64,000 nt of DNA from Alphaproteobacteria bacterium (GCA_020632925.1 JACKER010000008.1:558001-622000), one strand, 5' to 3'. Numbered from the stretch's first letter, positions 8,160 to 18,988 are shown. Program-made: numbers and translations. Notes: generated from the sequence alone by a model not told the origin.

Positions 8160-9647
8160 TCAGGCCGCTGGCCCCCGCACCTGGAAGACCTCCACCGCCA
8201 CCGACCGTCCGCGCAGCGTCGTCGGACCCAGCGCCTCGAGGGTGACGCCGTCCAGCCGCGCCGCCGTGCCGCTGCCGATCAGCACCTCCGCGTCCCGCGC
8301 CAGCGCCTGCAGCCGATCCGCGATGTTCACGGCGTCTCCGATGGCCGTGAACTCCATGCGTTGCTCGCTGCCGACGTTCCCGAGGACGGCCTCCCCCGTG
8401 TTGATGCCGATGCCCACGCGCACCGGCTCGGGCACGTCGAGCGAGGCCAGCGCCGACTGGATGCCGAGCGCCGCCCTCACCGCGGCACCCGCGCCGGCGT
8501 CCTCCGCCCCTGCGTGACCGAAGATCGCCATCACCTTGTCGCCGACGAACTTGTCGACGAACCCGCCGTGGTCCGCGACCGCCTCGATCATCACGCGGAA
8601 GTAGCGGTTCAGCAGATCGTGGAGCTGCTCGGGCTCCAGTCGCTCCGCCAGCCCCGTGAACCCGCGGATGTCCGCGAACATCACCGTGAGCACGCGGCGC
8701 TCACCCGCGAGGTCCACGTGGCCCCGTGCCAGCAGCCGCTGGACGACGTCGCGGGACACGTACCGGGAGAAGGAGTCGAGCAGCAGCTCCCGCTCGCTCA
8801 CGTCGTCGACGATCACGACCGTCCCCTCGACCTCGCCCTCGTCGTCGAGCATGCGCCGCGCCGAGAGATAGACCCAGCGCACCCGACCGTCCCGGAGCAC
8901 GAGGCGGCGCTTGGTCAGCGGGAGCTCGCCGCGCTGCTGCACCACCGCGACCAGCACGTCGGCATCGAGTCCCTGCAGGCCGTCCGTCGCGTCCACGACC
9001 GAGCGCCCCAGGACCTCCTCCGAGGGCACCCCGAGGATCTGCTCGGCGCGGTCGCTGTACAGCAGCACCTCGAGCGTGCCCGCCTGGACCACCACCACAC
9101 CCGACGACAGGCTCTCGATCACCTTCGCGTTGAGGTTGCGGGCCGCCAGCAGCGCCCGGTTCGCCTCCGACACCTCCTTCGACAGCGCCGCCCGATGTGC
9201 CTCGAGCTCCTGGTTCGCGCGCTTGAGCGCCTGGTTGCGGGCCTCGAGGCGGCGATGCATCTCCTCGGTGAACGCGTTGGTCGCGGCGAGCACGAGCTCC
9301 TGGAGCACCTCGTCGAGCTGCCGCCAGCTCCCCTCGGCCATCGGCAGGTCACGCAGCTCGCGCCGCACCACGGGTCGGATCACGAGGGCCGCGCGGAGGA
9401 CGTCCGCCGAGGTGAGCCCCTGCGTGATCCGCCGCTGGGACACCGCCGCCATGCGCTCCGCCGCCGAGACCCCGCCGCTGCCGTCGAGGATGCCGATCAG
9501 CGTCTCGAGGAGGCCCTGCAACGACTGGCGGAGGTCTGCCGGCTCCACGCGCTCGTAGCTCGGGATGGAGGTCCGCAGCTCGACCACGCCGGCGTCCAGC
9601 AGGCGGTCGCGACGCTCGGCCAGCGCTCGGGACAGCGGCGTGCTCAT
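8160..9647 (-). CDS. class III adenylate/guanylate cyclase with RsbRD-like and PAS domains
   Basis: A 495-aa soluble protein. Residues ~5-125 resemble the helical RsbRD N-terminal domain found in stress-sensing proteins. A coiled coil follows (~130-170), then a PAS domain (~175-290: ESLSSGVVVVQAGTLEVLLYSDRAEQ and GTVVIVDDVSE). The catalytic domain (~310-490) has the metal-binding aspartates in VMFADIRGFTGL and VGDKVMAIFG and the IGDAVNIADRL motif near the transition-state residues. It should make a cyclic nucleotide from ATP or GTP; substrate choice cannot be fixed by eye. The ATG at 9647 is preceded by GGAGG 5 nt upstream. First gene of the cyclase / membrane protein / hemB unit. Confidence 0.88.
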   Translation of the reverse strand: MSTPLSRALAERRDRLLDAGVVELRTSIPSYERVEPADLRQSLQGLLETLIGILDGSGGVSAAERMAAVSQRRITQGLTSADVLRAALVIRPVVRRELRDLPMAEGSWRQLDEVLQELVLAATNAFTEEMHRRLEARNQALKRANQELEAHRAALSKEVSEANRALLAARNLNAKVIESLSSGVVVVQAGTLEVLLYSDRAEQILGVPSEEVLGRSVVDATDGLQGLDADVLVAVVQQRGELPLTKRRLVLRDGRVRWVYLSARRMLDDEGEVEGTVVIVDDVSERELLLDSFSRYVSRDVVQRLLARGHVDLAGERRVLTVMFADIRGFTGLAERLEPEQLHDLLNRYFRVMIEAVADHGGFVDKFVGDKVMAIFGHAGAEDAGAGAAVRAALGIQSALASLDVPEPVRVGIGINTGEAVLGNVGSEQRMEFTAIGDAVNIADRLQALARDAEVLIGSGTAARLDGVTLEALGPTTLRGRSVAVEVFQVRGPAA

Positions 9648-9704
9648 GCCCACCTCCACCCTGCCGGCTCCGCGCAGGGGCCATAGAATGTACCGGGAGG
9701 CGCG

Positions 9705-10397
9705 GTGGAGATCCCGTGGTTGCCGCTGATCGCGGCGGGGAGCCCCCTGGTGGCGGCCACCTTCGCGGGGTTCCTGGTCTCGTTCCAGGCGCGCGCGGTG
9801 GGGGTGGCGGAGCCCGAGGAGGGCGTCTCCTGGCCCCGCCTGCTCGGCGTGGTGGCCTTCTGGATGACGCTGATCGGCGGTGGCGCCGTCGTGGGGCGGA
9901 TGCTGGGGGCCGAGGCGGTCGCCGAGATGCTCGGGCGGCTGTTCGTCGTGCTGCTGCCCACGGCACCCGGCGCCATCCTCCTCGCCGGCGCCGCGACCTG
10001 GGCCCAGGGGCGTCTGGCGGAGGAGGACGGACAGAGCGCCGGCGCCCGCGCGACCGCGCGTTGGGCGATGGCTGGAGCCGGCGTGCTCGCAGCGCTCCTC
10101 GTGGTCCAGACCGATCTGCTGCCGCTGCTGCTCGTCATCGCCGCGGGTGGTGCCGCGATCTACCTCTTCGTCCGGCCCGAGGCGCGCCGACAGATCCTCG
10201 ACGTCTGGGAGCAGTACCGCGCCGGGGTCGCGCTCGACGACCTCCTCCGCCCGGATACCCTGCTCCGCCGCGGCAAGCAGGAGATCCTGCCGGTGGGACC
10301 CATCGGCCTGCTCTCGACGGAGGTGCTGGTGGACGGCCAGCCGCAGGTGCTGCCGAACCGCGAGCTGCTGGTGCTGGCCCAGGGGCCGAAGGCTTGA
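9705..10397 (+). CDS. integral membrane protein, unknown function
   Basis: A 230-aa protein with four or five predicted membrane helices in the first 155 residues (for example WLPLIAAGSPLVAATFAGFLV, FVVLLPTAPGAILLAGAA, LLPLLLVIAAGGAAIYLFV) and a soluble C-terminal tail rich in Leu and Arg. The GTG at 9705 has GGGAGG 4 nt upstream. A TAGAAT hexamer (9684-9689) may be its -10 element. The stop overlaps the TTG start of the sulfatase gene (TTGA), so the two are translationally coupled. No family was recognised. Confidence 0.72.
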   Translation: MEIPWLPLIAAGSPLVAATFAGFLVSFQARAVGVAEPEEGVSWPRLLGVVAFWMTLIGGGAVVGRMLGAEAVAEMLGRLFVVLLPTAPGAILLAGAATWAQGRLAEEDGQSAGARATARWAMAGAGVLAALLVVQTDLLPLLLVIAAGGAAIYLFVRPEARRQILDVWEQYRAGVALDDLLRPDTLLRRGKQEILPVGPIGLLSTEVLVDGQPQVLPNRELLVLAQGPKA

Positions 10398-11800
10398 TCG
10401 CGTGGCTCCTCGCGTGCCGCGGCGGGACGGTCACCGTCACCGATCACGGCACCACGCCGACCGGCACCACGGACGACACCGCCACCGCGACGTCGGTGGG
10501 CGCGCTCGTGTTCGACGGGCCCGCACCCCGGAACCTCGTCGTCCTCAGCATCGACACCCTGCGCCGCGATCACGTCGGGCGCTTCGACCCCGAGCACCGT
10601 GGCCTGACGCCGTTCCTCGACGGGCTGCTCGCCGAGTCGGTGGTGGCGACCGACGCGCTCGCGTGCTCCAACTGGACCATGGCCAGCACGGCCTGTGTGA
10701 CCAGCGGCGCCAGCAACGTCGACCTCGCGGACACGCGGCGCATGGTCCCGGTGCTCACCAACGACAACGTCGTGCACGCCTCGCTGCCCGAGGGCCCGTC
10801 GCTCGCGGGCACCCTGGGCGACAACGGCTACGCCTCGTTGCTCGTCAGCGCCAATGACTGGATGAGCGACCGCTGGAACGCGTCGCAGGGCTTCGACCGC
10901 GTCGTCGACGACCAGAACGCCCCCGCCGCGACCATCTGGTCCCGCGCCCGGGACGCGCTCGCGAGCGAGCCCCTGCCCGCCCCGCGATACCTCCACCTGC
11001 ACTTCTTCGAGCCCCACCGGCCCTACGTCCCGCCCGAGGCGTACCTCGCGGAGCTCGCGACCCTGCCCGACCCCGGGATCGCGCTGGACAACGGCCCGCA
11101 GCAGGACTTCGCGCTGTCCCGCCTCGCGAGCTTCCCGCCCGAGCAGCAGGACGCCATCATCGCCAACATGCAGGCGCGGTACCGCGGTGAGGTCCGCTGG
11201 CTCGACGCCCAGCTCGCGGACCTGTGGGCCGACCTGCGCGCCGAGGGCCTCCTGGACGACACCCTCGTCGTGTTCTGGTCCGACCACGGCGAGGCCTTGT
11301 GGGAACACGCGTACAACGGCCACGGCTGGTTCCTCGGCCCCGACGAGAACGACGCGCTGGTGGCGTTGTGGGCCGACGGCCTGCGCCCGGGCGACGTGGG
11401 TGCTCCGGTGATGGCGACCGACATCGCTCCCACGGTGCTCGCCACCTTCGGGATCCCGACACCCCCCACCATGACCGGCGTCCCGCTCGGTCAGCGCGAC
11501 CCGGACGCCATCCGTACGGTGTTCAGCGACGCGTTCGGCGGTCCGGTCCACGGCGCGCGCAAGGGTGGTTGGCTGCTCCAGTACAGTTGGGTCGCGCCCG
11601 ACCCGATCCTGCTGCACGACCTGGCCACCGACCCCACGGCGCTGCACGACCGGTACGACGCCGCCGATCCCTCGCCCGTCGCCCGGGAGCTCTGGGCGGC
11701 GATCCGGCCCGAGGTGCTCGCCGTGGAACCCTGGGTGCTGGCCGACGATCCACGAGTGGCCCCGCCCGTCCTGCCCCCCGAGCTGGAGGGGAGTCGGTAG
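10394..11800 (+). CDS. sulfatase-like (alkaline phosphatase superfamily) lipoprotein
   Basis: A 468-aa protein. The TTG start is accepted because it overlaps the upstream stop (TTGA) and gives a short signal peptide ending in WLLAC, so it should be a lipoprotein. The sulfatase-type metal motif LVVLSIDTLRRDHVGRF is at about residue 47. The catalytic region reads NWTMASTACVTSG: a Thr sits where sulfatases have Cys or Ser, as in WTLPSHASLF-type relatives, so formylglycine formation is not expected. The second metal motif is VFWSDHGEALWEH. The substrate is unknown; phosphate or sulfate esters are possible. Confidence 0.82.
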   Translation: MIAWLLACRGGTVTVTDHGTTPTGTTDDTATATSVGALVFDGPAPRNLVVLSIDTLRRDHVGRFDPEHRGLTPFLDGLLAESVVATDALACSNWTMASTACVTSGASNVDLADTRRMVPVLTNDNVVHASLPEGPSLAGTLGDNGYASLLVSANDWMSDRWNASQGFDRVVDDQNAPAATIWSRARDALASEPLPAPRYLHLHFFEPHRPYVPPEAYLAELATLPDPGIALDNGPQQDFALSRLASFPPEQQDAIIANMQARYRGEVRWLDAQLADLWADLRAEGLLDDTLVVFWSDHGEALWEHAYNGHGWFLGPDENDALVALWADGLRPGDVGAPVMATDIAPTVLATFGIPTPPTMTGVPLGQRDPDAIRTVFSDAFGGPVHGARKGGWLLQYSWVAPDPILLHDLATDPTALHDRYDAADPSPVARELWAAIRPEVLAVEPWVLADDPRVAPPVLPPELEGSR

Positions 11801-11821
11801 CATGCTCCCCGTGGAGGGAGC

Positions 11822-12835
11822 GTGGCGACCTGGGCGGAGGACCTTCGAGGGAAGCGGGTGGCCGTGTTCGGCGGGATGATCGACTGGCCGAGCTGGCTGG
11901 GGGCCGATCCGATCGCCGCGCTCACCCGCCGCGGCGCGCTGATCGCGGACAAGGTCACGCCCGATCTCGACTGGGTCGTCCTCGGACCCAAGCGCGGCAA
12001 GGGCAAGACCGAGGCCGAGCGCGCGGTCGCCGCCCAGTCGGGGAAGGCCAGGTACCAGCTGCTCGACCAGCCGGGCCTCGAGCACCTGCTCCGCATGGAC
12101 CTCGCAGGGTCGCGCTTCTTCTTCGCGGGCGGCTTCGATCGCGCCGACCCGGGCGTCCCCGCGTCCCACCCCTCGGCCATCGCCACCGCCGCGGGCTGCG
12201 TCGTCGCCGACACCCTCGACGAGACCGTGGAGTTCGCCGTCATCGGACCCCGCCGCGCGGCGGGCCGGCTGGCGGCGGAGCGCACCGCGAAGGAGCTGAA
12301 GGCGTCAGGCTCGCTGACCGTGCTCGACGAGGAGGCGTTCTTCCAGCTGATGCGCGGCCAGGGCGGCGGTGGTGACACCGGGCTCGCCGGCATGCTCGTC
12401 GAGCTCAACGCGCTGCTCGACCCCAAGCGCGTCCGCCGCGCGCTCGACATGCTGCAGAAGGAGCGCTTCCAGCTCTACGTGGACCAGGACGAGGAGCGGC
12501 TCGTCGGTGTGGTGCGCTCGCAGACCAGCGTGGGGCTGTACGCCCCCCACCTCCGCGCGGACGGTCGCTTCGGCTGCGCCACGCCGGAGCTCGACGAGTG
12601 CATGGGTGTGCAGGGCAAGGTCTGCAAGCACCTGATCCTGCTGGTGCTGGGGGTGGCGTCCTCCGGCGGCGACGGCGCGGGCCTGCTGCGCTGGGTGAGC
12701 AAGGCCGCCGGGGCGAGGCCGAAGACCGACATGGACCTCGCGGCGCAGGCCTTCCTGCGGCACCAGGGCGCGGAGGCCGGCGAGGTCGACTGGCGCCCGA
12801 CCGAGACCCTGCCCGAGGACTTCTATGCGTTCTGA
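11822..12835 (+). CDS. tandem BRCT domains with SWIM-like zinc finger
   Basis: A 337-aa soluble protein. Two BRCT-like units are visible: residues ~8-90 (GKRVAVFGGMIDWPS, then DWVVLGPKRGKGKTEAE) and ~95-180 (GSRFFFAGGFDRADP, then TVEFAVIGPRRAAGRL). A helical part follows, then CATPELDECMGVQGKVCKHLILL (~255-280), a C..C..CxH arrangement resembling a SWIM zinc finger. BRCT domains bind phosphopeptides or DNA ends in repair proteins, usually in NAD-dependent ligase in bacteria; SWIM fingers bind DNA or protein. The GTG at 11822 follows GGAGGG. It may take part in DNA damage signalling, but this is inferred from domains only. Confidence 0.75.
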   Translation: MATWAEDLRGKRVAVFGGMIDWPSWLGADPIAALTRRGALIADKVTPDLDWVVLGPKRGKGKTEAERAVAAQSGKARYQLLDQPGLEHLLRMDLAGSRFFFAGGFDRADPGVPASHPSAIATAAGCVVADTLDETVEFAVIGPRRAAGRLAAERTAKELKASGSLTVLDEEAFFQLMRGQGGGGDTGLAGMLVELNALLDPKRVRRALDMLQKERFQLYVDQDEERLVGVVRSQTSVGLYAPHLRADGRFGCATPELDECMGVQGKVCKHLILLVLGVASSGGDGAGLLRWVSKAAGARPKTDMDLAAQAFLRHQGAEAGEVDWRPTETLPEDFYAF

Positions 12836-12851
12836 AAGGCTTATCAGCAAG

Positions 12852-12889
12852 AAGTAAGAGAAACTTCAATATCAGAGCAAGACTTACTT
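12852..12889. other. AT-rich inverted repeat between genes
   Basis: The 100-bp gap after the BRCT gene holds a ~55-bp AT-rich patch, striking in this GC-rich DNA. Within it AAGTAAG (12852-12858) and CTTACTT (12883-12889) form a perfect 7-bp inverted repeat with a 24-nt loop, followed by TT. The two arms are each preceded by AGCAAGA. It could be a weak terminator for the BRCT gene or an operator for the next gene. Confidence 0.4.
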
Positions 12890-12924
12890 TTGGTGTTCGG
12901 AACGCGCACACGGCGGGCGGCGGC

Positions 12925-12930
12925 TATGCT
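12925..12930 (+). promoter_or_regulatory. -10 element, leaderless start of the secreted protein gene
   Basis: TATGCT lies exactly 6 nt before the ATG at 12937, so transcription would begin at or next to the start codon. No -35 consensus was found. Confidence 0.5.
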
Positions 12931-12936
12931 CGGAGC

Positions 12937-13665
12937 ATGCTCGCGCTGGCCTGGCTCCTCCCCGACGCGGCCGCCGCCCCCGACCTCGTCGGCACCTGGC
13001 GCGTGGAGTGGGTCGCGACCAACCAGGCCCGGGTGCCGCTGCTCGGCACCACCACCATCACCACCCGCCAGGTCAGCCTCGCGCGGATCAGCGCCGACGG
13101 CGCGGGAGCCCTGCTCCAGGAGCACGACGCCTGCGCGATCCGCGCGGAGGCCAAGCTCGCCACCACCACCTTCCCCGACGGGTTCCTGGCCGCCCTCCCC
13201 CACAAGGTCTACGCCCCGACCCTGACCCCCGAGGGCGAGGCCTGGCGGTACCGCGCCGACACGGGCCCCCTGTTCATCGGCTACGACCCGACGCTCTCCC
13301 CCGATGGCGTCCCCACCGAGATCGATCACGCCTCGGTCACCGACTGGGACGCCGACGGCCAGCCCGGGGGCACCGTCCGCGTGAAGGCGCCGCTGTTCTC
13401 CGAGGTCGACGTCTACGTGGTCCAGCGCTCACGGGGCCTGCTCGACGGGCTCGCCGAGGTGCGCGACGGGCGCGTCGTCGGTCTGCGTGGCTCGTTCGTG
13501 CTCGATGGCTTCGAGCAGCACACGATCGGCGCCAGCAACCGCCTGTTCCACACGACCCCGCGCGCCACCTTCGTGCCCGAGTCCAGCTGGTTCGAGATGC
13601 ACCGCGTCGCCGACGACGCCACCTGCGCCTCGCTCACCGAGCCCGACAGATCGCCGTCGCGTTGA
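12937..13665 (+). CDS. secreted protein of unknown function
   Basis: A 242-aa protein with a short signal peptide (MLALAWLLPDAAAAPD). The mature part is beta-rich with polar/apolar alternation (LVGTWRVEWVATNQARVPLLG, ISADGAGALLQEHDACAIRA, GGTVRVKAPLFSEVDVYVVQ), reminiscent of lipocalin-like or other periplasmic beta folds. Two conserved-looking cysteines (DACAIRA, DATCASLTE) could pair. The ATG at 12937 is preceded by GGAG and by a TATGCT element 6 nt upstream. Its 3' end overlaps the convergent lipoprotein gene by 32 bp. No family recognised. Confidence 0.68.
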   Translation: MLALAWLLPDAAAAPDLVGTWRVEWVATNQARVPLLGTTTITTRQVSLARISADGAGALLQEHDACAIRAEAKLATTTFPDGFLAALPHKVYAPTLTPEGEAWRYRADTGPLFIGYDPTLSPDGVPTEIDHASVTDWDADGQPGGTVRVKAPLFSEVDVYVVQRSRGLLDGLAEVRDGRVVGLRGSFVLDGFEQHTIGASNRLFHTTPRATFVPESSWFEMHRVADDATCASLTEPDRSPSR

Positions 13666-14085
13666 CCGTCTCGAACAGCGCCGGGTCCCCGTGGATCACG
13701 CAGTCCTGCGGCACGGCGTCCGTGTCCCACAGGATCAGCGCCACGCTCGGGTCGTCCGCGCAGGAGAACGCCGCCTTCGCCGCGCTCGCGAGCCGCCAGT
13801 CGCCGACGATGGGGTAGCTCGACTCGAGCAGGTCGCCCGACCCGTCCTCGCTGGTGAACACGACGTTCACACCGTGGTTCTCGACGTACTTGCCATCCGC
13901 CGTGAAGAAGGCGCGCGCACCGCCGCTGAACGTGTCGGTCTCGATGTGGACCTGCCAGGAGCTCGTGTCCACGTCGCAGCGGACCCAGCTGTCCACGATG
14001 CGAGGGGCCACCGGCGTGACGTGCGCGGTGTCCGCAGGCACGGGCTCGGGCGTCCCCCGACACGCGAGGACCGCCGCGAGCCACA

Positions 14086-14086
<1 letters not shown>
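13634..14086 (-). CDS. hypothetical lipoprotein
   Basis: A 150-aa protein with the signal peptide MWLAAVLAC, predicted to be lipidated on Cys9. The mature region begins with a Pro/Thr-rich linker and then a compact beta-rich part (DSWVRCDVDTSSWQVHIETDTFSGGARAFF) with four more cysteines. No family recognised. Its ATG overlaps the hflX stop by one base (TGATG), indicating translational coupling to hflX. The last 32 bp overlap the convergent secreted protein gene. Confidence 0.68.
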
Positions 14087-15780
<1,694 letters not shown>

Positions 15781-15787
15781 GGACGCG

Positions 15788-15793
15788 AGTCTA
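15788..15793 (-). promoter_or_regulatory. -10 element for hflX
   Basis: TAGACT on the minus strand, 7 nt before the TTG start of hflX, which would give a leaderless or near-leaderless mRNA. A divergent copy of the same hexamer serves the opposite gene. Confidence 0.4.
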
Positions 15794-15818
15794 TCGAGCG
15801 GGAGGCTCGGGCGACAGG

Positions 15819-15824
15819 TAGACT
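15819..15824 (+). promoter_or_regulatory. -10 element for the spermidine-synthase-like gene
   Basis: TAGACT on the plus strand, 8 nt before the ATG at 15833. No -35 match is evident. Confidence 0.4.
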
Positions 15825-15832
15825 CCGCGCCG

Positions 15833-18088
15833 ATGGACCCGCGAAGCTGGAGCCGACACCACCTGACGGCTCTGCTGGCCGGGGCGACCTCCCTGGCGCT
15901 CGAGGTCGTGCTGGTCCGCGTCCTGGCCTTCTTCCTCACGTCGGCGGTGGACTTCCTCGCCATCCCGATCGCCCTGCTCGGCCTGGCGCTCGGCTCGATG
16001 GGGGCGCACTACCTGTACCGGGGCGCGCCCGACCGACTGGTCCGGCTCGCGGCGATGGCGGCGCTCCCGGTGCAGGCGGCATCGCTGGTGCTGCTGTTCG
16101 GCGTGTTCGACCTGTGGTTCGACGACGTGAACGTGTTCCGGGCGACGCTGGGCCGCGACGCGCTGCGGCTCGTGATCGACGCGGCCCTGCTCGTGCCCCC
16201 CTTCGCGGTCTACGGCGCGCTCTTCGCGGGGCTCTTCGCGAGCGATCCACGCGACGCGAACCGGCTGTACGCGGCCGATCTCACGGGTGCCGCGCTGGGC
16301 TGCCTCGTGACGCCGACGCTGCTCGCCGTCTCCGGGCTCCCCGCCGCGGTGGTCGCGACCCTCGTGGGCGCCACGCTCCTCCTCCTGGTCCAGGCCGACG
16401 TGCCGCTCGTGTGGCGCGGGAGCGCGCTGGCGCTGGTCACGGCGCTCGGGCTCGGCGCGGCCGACGGTGTGGTCCTGGTCGAGCACCCCGATCCCGCCGT
16501 GCTGGGCGCCGCGCTCGTCCGCCGCGGGGAACCCGTCACCATCACCGAGGAGGCCGTCCGCTGGAACCCGATCGCGCGGACGGCGCTCCTGCGGTTCGAT
16601 CGCGAGAAGCGGACCTCCTGGTACGTGGTCCAGGACAACGGTCTGTCCAACGTGACCGTGCAGGCCTGGCCGGTGTCGCGCGAGGGCGCGGCGATGGGGC
16701 CGCACGACCTCGCGTGGAGGACCGGACGCGCCCCCCGCGACGTGCTCGTGATGTTCGCCGGCACCGGACGCGACCTGCAGGACCTGTACGTGTTGTCCGG
16801 TGGTCGGGCCCGGCTCGTGGGGGTGGAGCTCAACCCCGCGGTGCCCGAGCTCGCGCGGGGGGTCTCCGAGCTCGGGCTCGGCACGTTCCTGGACGAACCC
16901 GACGTGGAGCTGGTCGTCCGCGAGGGACGGGACTTCCTGCAGCACGACGACCGGCGGTACGACCTCGTCCACGTCGCGAACAACGGCGCCGTCCAGGCGG
17001 GACGCACGGGCCACACCCGTCGCTTCCTCGACACGCGCGAGGCGATGGCGGCCTACCTCGATCGGCTGGCTCCCGGCGGACTGCTCGTGTTCGCGGACCA
17101 GCCCATCGCGGAGAAGCTCGGCAGCTTCGCGACGTTGTTCGCGGAGCGCGGCCTGGGGCCCCTCGAGGAGGCGGTGGCCGTCTACGGCCGTCCGCGGAAC
17201 CCTTCGCTGCGCACCCTGGTGGTGGTTCCCGGGGGCCTGACGGAGGCCGACCGTGCGGCCGTGCGGGCCGAGGCCAGGGACGCGCACCTCCCGGTGCTCT
17301 ACCTGCCGGGCGACGGAGATCTGGCCTCGCTGAGCGTCAACCGCCCCGTGACGGACGACCGCCCGTTCACCCGCGGGCTCGAGCTCGGCGCGTTGGACCT
17401 CCACCCCGCCGCCCACCAGGGGGACCTGGGCTGGATCTCGAGCTGGGTGAAGGTCCTCACGGTGCTGCTGTTCGCTGCGCTGTCCGCGGTCGCGGGCGCG
17501 GCGCTCCTGCTCGCGGGACGTCGGGAGGCGCGGGTCCCCGCGCGGTGGGTGGCCTACCTCGGCGCGACCGGGCTCGGGTACATGGGCGTCGAGATCGGCC
17601 TCATCGCGCGGACCGAGCTGTTCGTCGGCAACCCGCTGTACGCCGTCGCTGTGGATCTCGCGGTGTTCCTCGTCGCGAGCGCCCTCGGGTCGTGGTCCTC
17701 GTCCCGGCCGCTGCCGCTCGGTCGGTTGGGCCTCGCGCTCGCGACGACCGCCGCGGTCGCCTGGGGCCTCGTGAGCACGGCCTGGCTCGGCGACCACGCC
17801 CTCGGCGCGCCGCTCGCCGCGAAGCTGCTCCTCGTCCCCGCGGCGATCGGGCCGGCGGGGGTGGCGCTGGGCCGGTACTATCCGGCAGCGGTCGCCGGTC
17901 TGGAGGCGCAGGGGCGGGCGGCAGCCGTCCCCGCCACCTACGCGCTCACCACGTTGTGGTCGGTGCTCGGCTCGGTTTTTGCGGCGACGGCGATGATCGA
18001 GGCGGGCTTCCGTGCGGTCGTCCTGGCGGGTGCCGCGGCCTACCTGATCGCGTGCGCGCTGCTGCCCGAAGCCCGCGAACGCGCCTGA
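15833..18088 (+). CDS. membrane-embedded spermidine synthase-like protein
   Basis: A 751-aa polytopic protein. The N-terminal ~250 residues hold several membrane helices (LTALLAGATSLALEVVLVRVLAFF and others). A soluble SAM-binding Rossmann domain sits in the middle (~300-480): DVLVMFAGTGRDLQDLYVLSGG, VGVELNPAVPE, VREGRDFL, YDLVHVANNGA. The C-terminal ~180 residues have more helices. This is the architecture of fused transporter/spermidine-synthase-like proteins common in environmental bacteria, whose reaction is not established; the match to the aminopropyltransferase fold does not prove polyamine synthesis. The ATG at 15833 is 52 bp from the divergent hflX start. Confidence 0.8.
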   Translation: MDPRSWSRHHLTALLAGATSLALEVVLVRVLAFFLTSAVDFLAIPIALLGLALGSMGAHYLYRGAPDRLVRLAAMAALPVQAASLVLLFGVFDLWFDDVNVFRATLGRDALRLVIDAALLVPPFAVYGALFAGLFASDPRDANRLYAADLTGAALGCLVTPTLLAVSGLPAAVVATLVGATLLLLVQADVPLVWRGSALALVTALGLGAADGVVLVEHPDPAVLGAALVRRGEPVTITEEAVRWNPIARTALLRFDREKRTSWYVVQDNGLSNVTVQAWPVSREGAAMGPHDLAWRTGRAPRDVLVMFAGTGRDLQDLYVLSGGRARLVGVELNPAVPELARGVSELGLGTFLDEPDVELVVREGRDFLQHDDRRYDLVHVANNGAVQAGRTGHTRRFLDTREAMAAYLDRLAPGGLLVFADQPIAEKLGSFATLFAERGLGPLEEAVAVYGRPRNPSLRTLVVVPGGLTEADRAAVRAEARDAHLPVLYLPGDGDLASLSVNRPVTDDRPFTRGLELGALDLHPAAHQGDLGWISSWVKVLTVLLFAALSAVAGAALLLAGRREARVPARWVAYLGATGLGYMGVEIGLIARTELFVGNPLYAVAVDLAVFLVASALGSWSSSRPLPLGRLGLALATTAAVAWGLVSTAWLGDHALGAPLAAKLLLVPAAIGPAGVALGRYYPAAVAGLEAQGRAAAVPATYALTTLWSVLGSVFAATAMIEAGFRAVVLAGAAAYLIACALLPEARERA

Positions 18089-18178
18089 CAGGCGGTTCCA
18101 TGGGTGCGAAGCCCACCCCGGGAGTACCGACAGCAGCATGACAGGGTGACCTGCATCCGGACGCGCGACAACGGTCGC

Positions 18179-18970
18179 ATGACGACCTGCATCGCGGACC
18201 GCTACGAGCTGACGACGCTGCTGGCCCGCGGCGGCCAGAGCGAGGTGTGGTGGGCGATCGACCGCGTGGAGGATCGCACCGTCGCGCTCAAGCTGCTCGC
18301 CGAACACCTCGTGGACCACCCGACCCAGCCCTCGCGGCTGCTGCGCGAGACCGACGTCCTGCGACGCCTGCAGCACCCGGCCATCGTCACGTTGCTGGAT
18401 GCCGGGGTGGAGGGGCGGCGCGTGTGGCTCGTGACGGAACACCTCACGGGGGGCTCCGCTCGCGCCATGGTCTCCCACTACGGCCCCTTGCGACCGCCCC
18501 GCGCCGTCGCCGTCATCCGCCACGTGTCGAGGGGGGTGGCCGCGGCCCACGCCCACGGCGTCATCCACCGCGACATCAAGCCCTCCAACATCCTGTTCGA
18601 CGGGCACGGCCAGCCTCGTCTCGCGGACTTCGGCTGCTCGCTGGTCGCCGACGACCCGCGGCTGACCACGACCGACCACGTCCTCGGCAGTCTCCGGTAC
18701 ATGGCCCCGGAGCAGCGGCTCGACTCGCACCGCGTCGACGAGCGGGCCGACGTCTACGGGCTCGGCGCGACCCTGCTCTACCTGCTCACGGGCAGGACGC
18801 AGCGCGACCCGTTCATGTGGCCGAAGCGTCCCGAGGTGCTGGATGGTGTGAGCGGGCCCCTGGCCGCGGTGATCGGCACGGCCCTGGCCTACGAGCGCGT
18901 GGACCGCTGGCCCGACGTCCCCTCGTTCGCGGCGGCGCTGACCGCGGGCGCCGAGGCCGCGGCGGGATAA
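18179..18970 (+). CDS. Hanks-type Ser/Thr protein kinase
   Basis: A 263-aa protein that is essentially a lone kinase domain. Visible motifs are the glycine-rich loop LLARGGQSEVWWA, Lys in VALKLL, catalytic loop HRDIKPSN, DFGCS, and MAPEQ of the activation segment. There is no membrane helix or sensor domain, so it is cytosolic. The ATG at 18179 starts the conserved ADRYEL lead-in; an upstream in-frame start at 18104 adds a non-homologous Arg-rich tail. It is followed 18 bp later by a histidine kinase gene and then an FGE-like gene, which probably form one operon. Confidence 0.93.
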   Translation: MTTCIADRYELTTLLARGGQSEVWWAIDRVEDRTVALKLLAEHLVDHPTQPSRLLRETDVLRRLQHPAIVTLLDAGVEGRRVWLVTEHLTGGSARAMVSHYGPLRPPRAVAVIRHVSRGVAAAHAHGVIHRDIKPSNILFDGHGQPRLADFGCSLVADDPRLTTTDHVLGSLRYMAPEQRLDSHRVDERADVYGLGATLLYLLTGRTQRDPFMWPKRPEVLDGVSGPLAAVIGTALAYERVDRWPDVPSFAAALTAGAEAAAG

Positions 18971-18988
18971 GGAACCGTCGGAGTCGAC

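Noticed and set aside
10394..11800. Substrate relationship between the FGE-like protein and the sulfatase
   Set aside because: The sulfatase has Thr at the nucleophile position and the FGE-like protein lacks a catalytic Cys pair; formylglycine chemistry is not supported.
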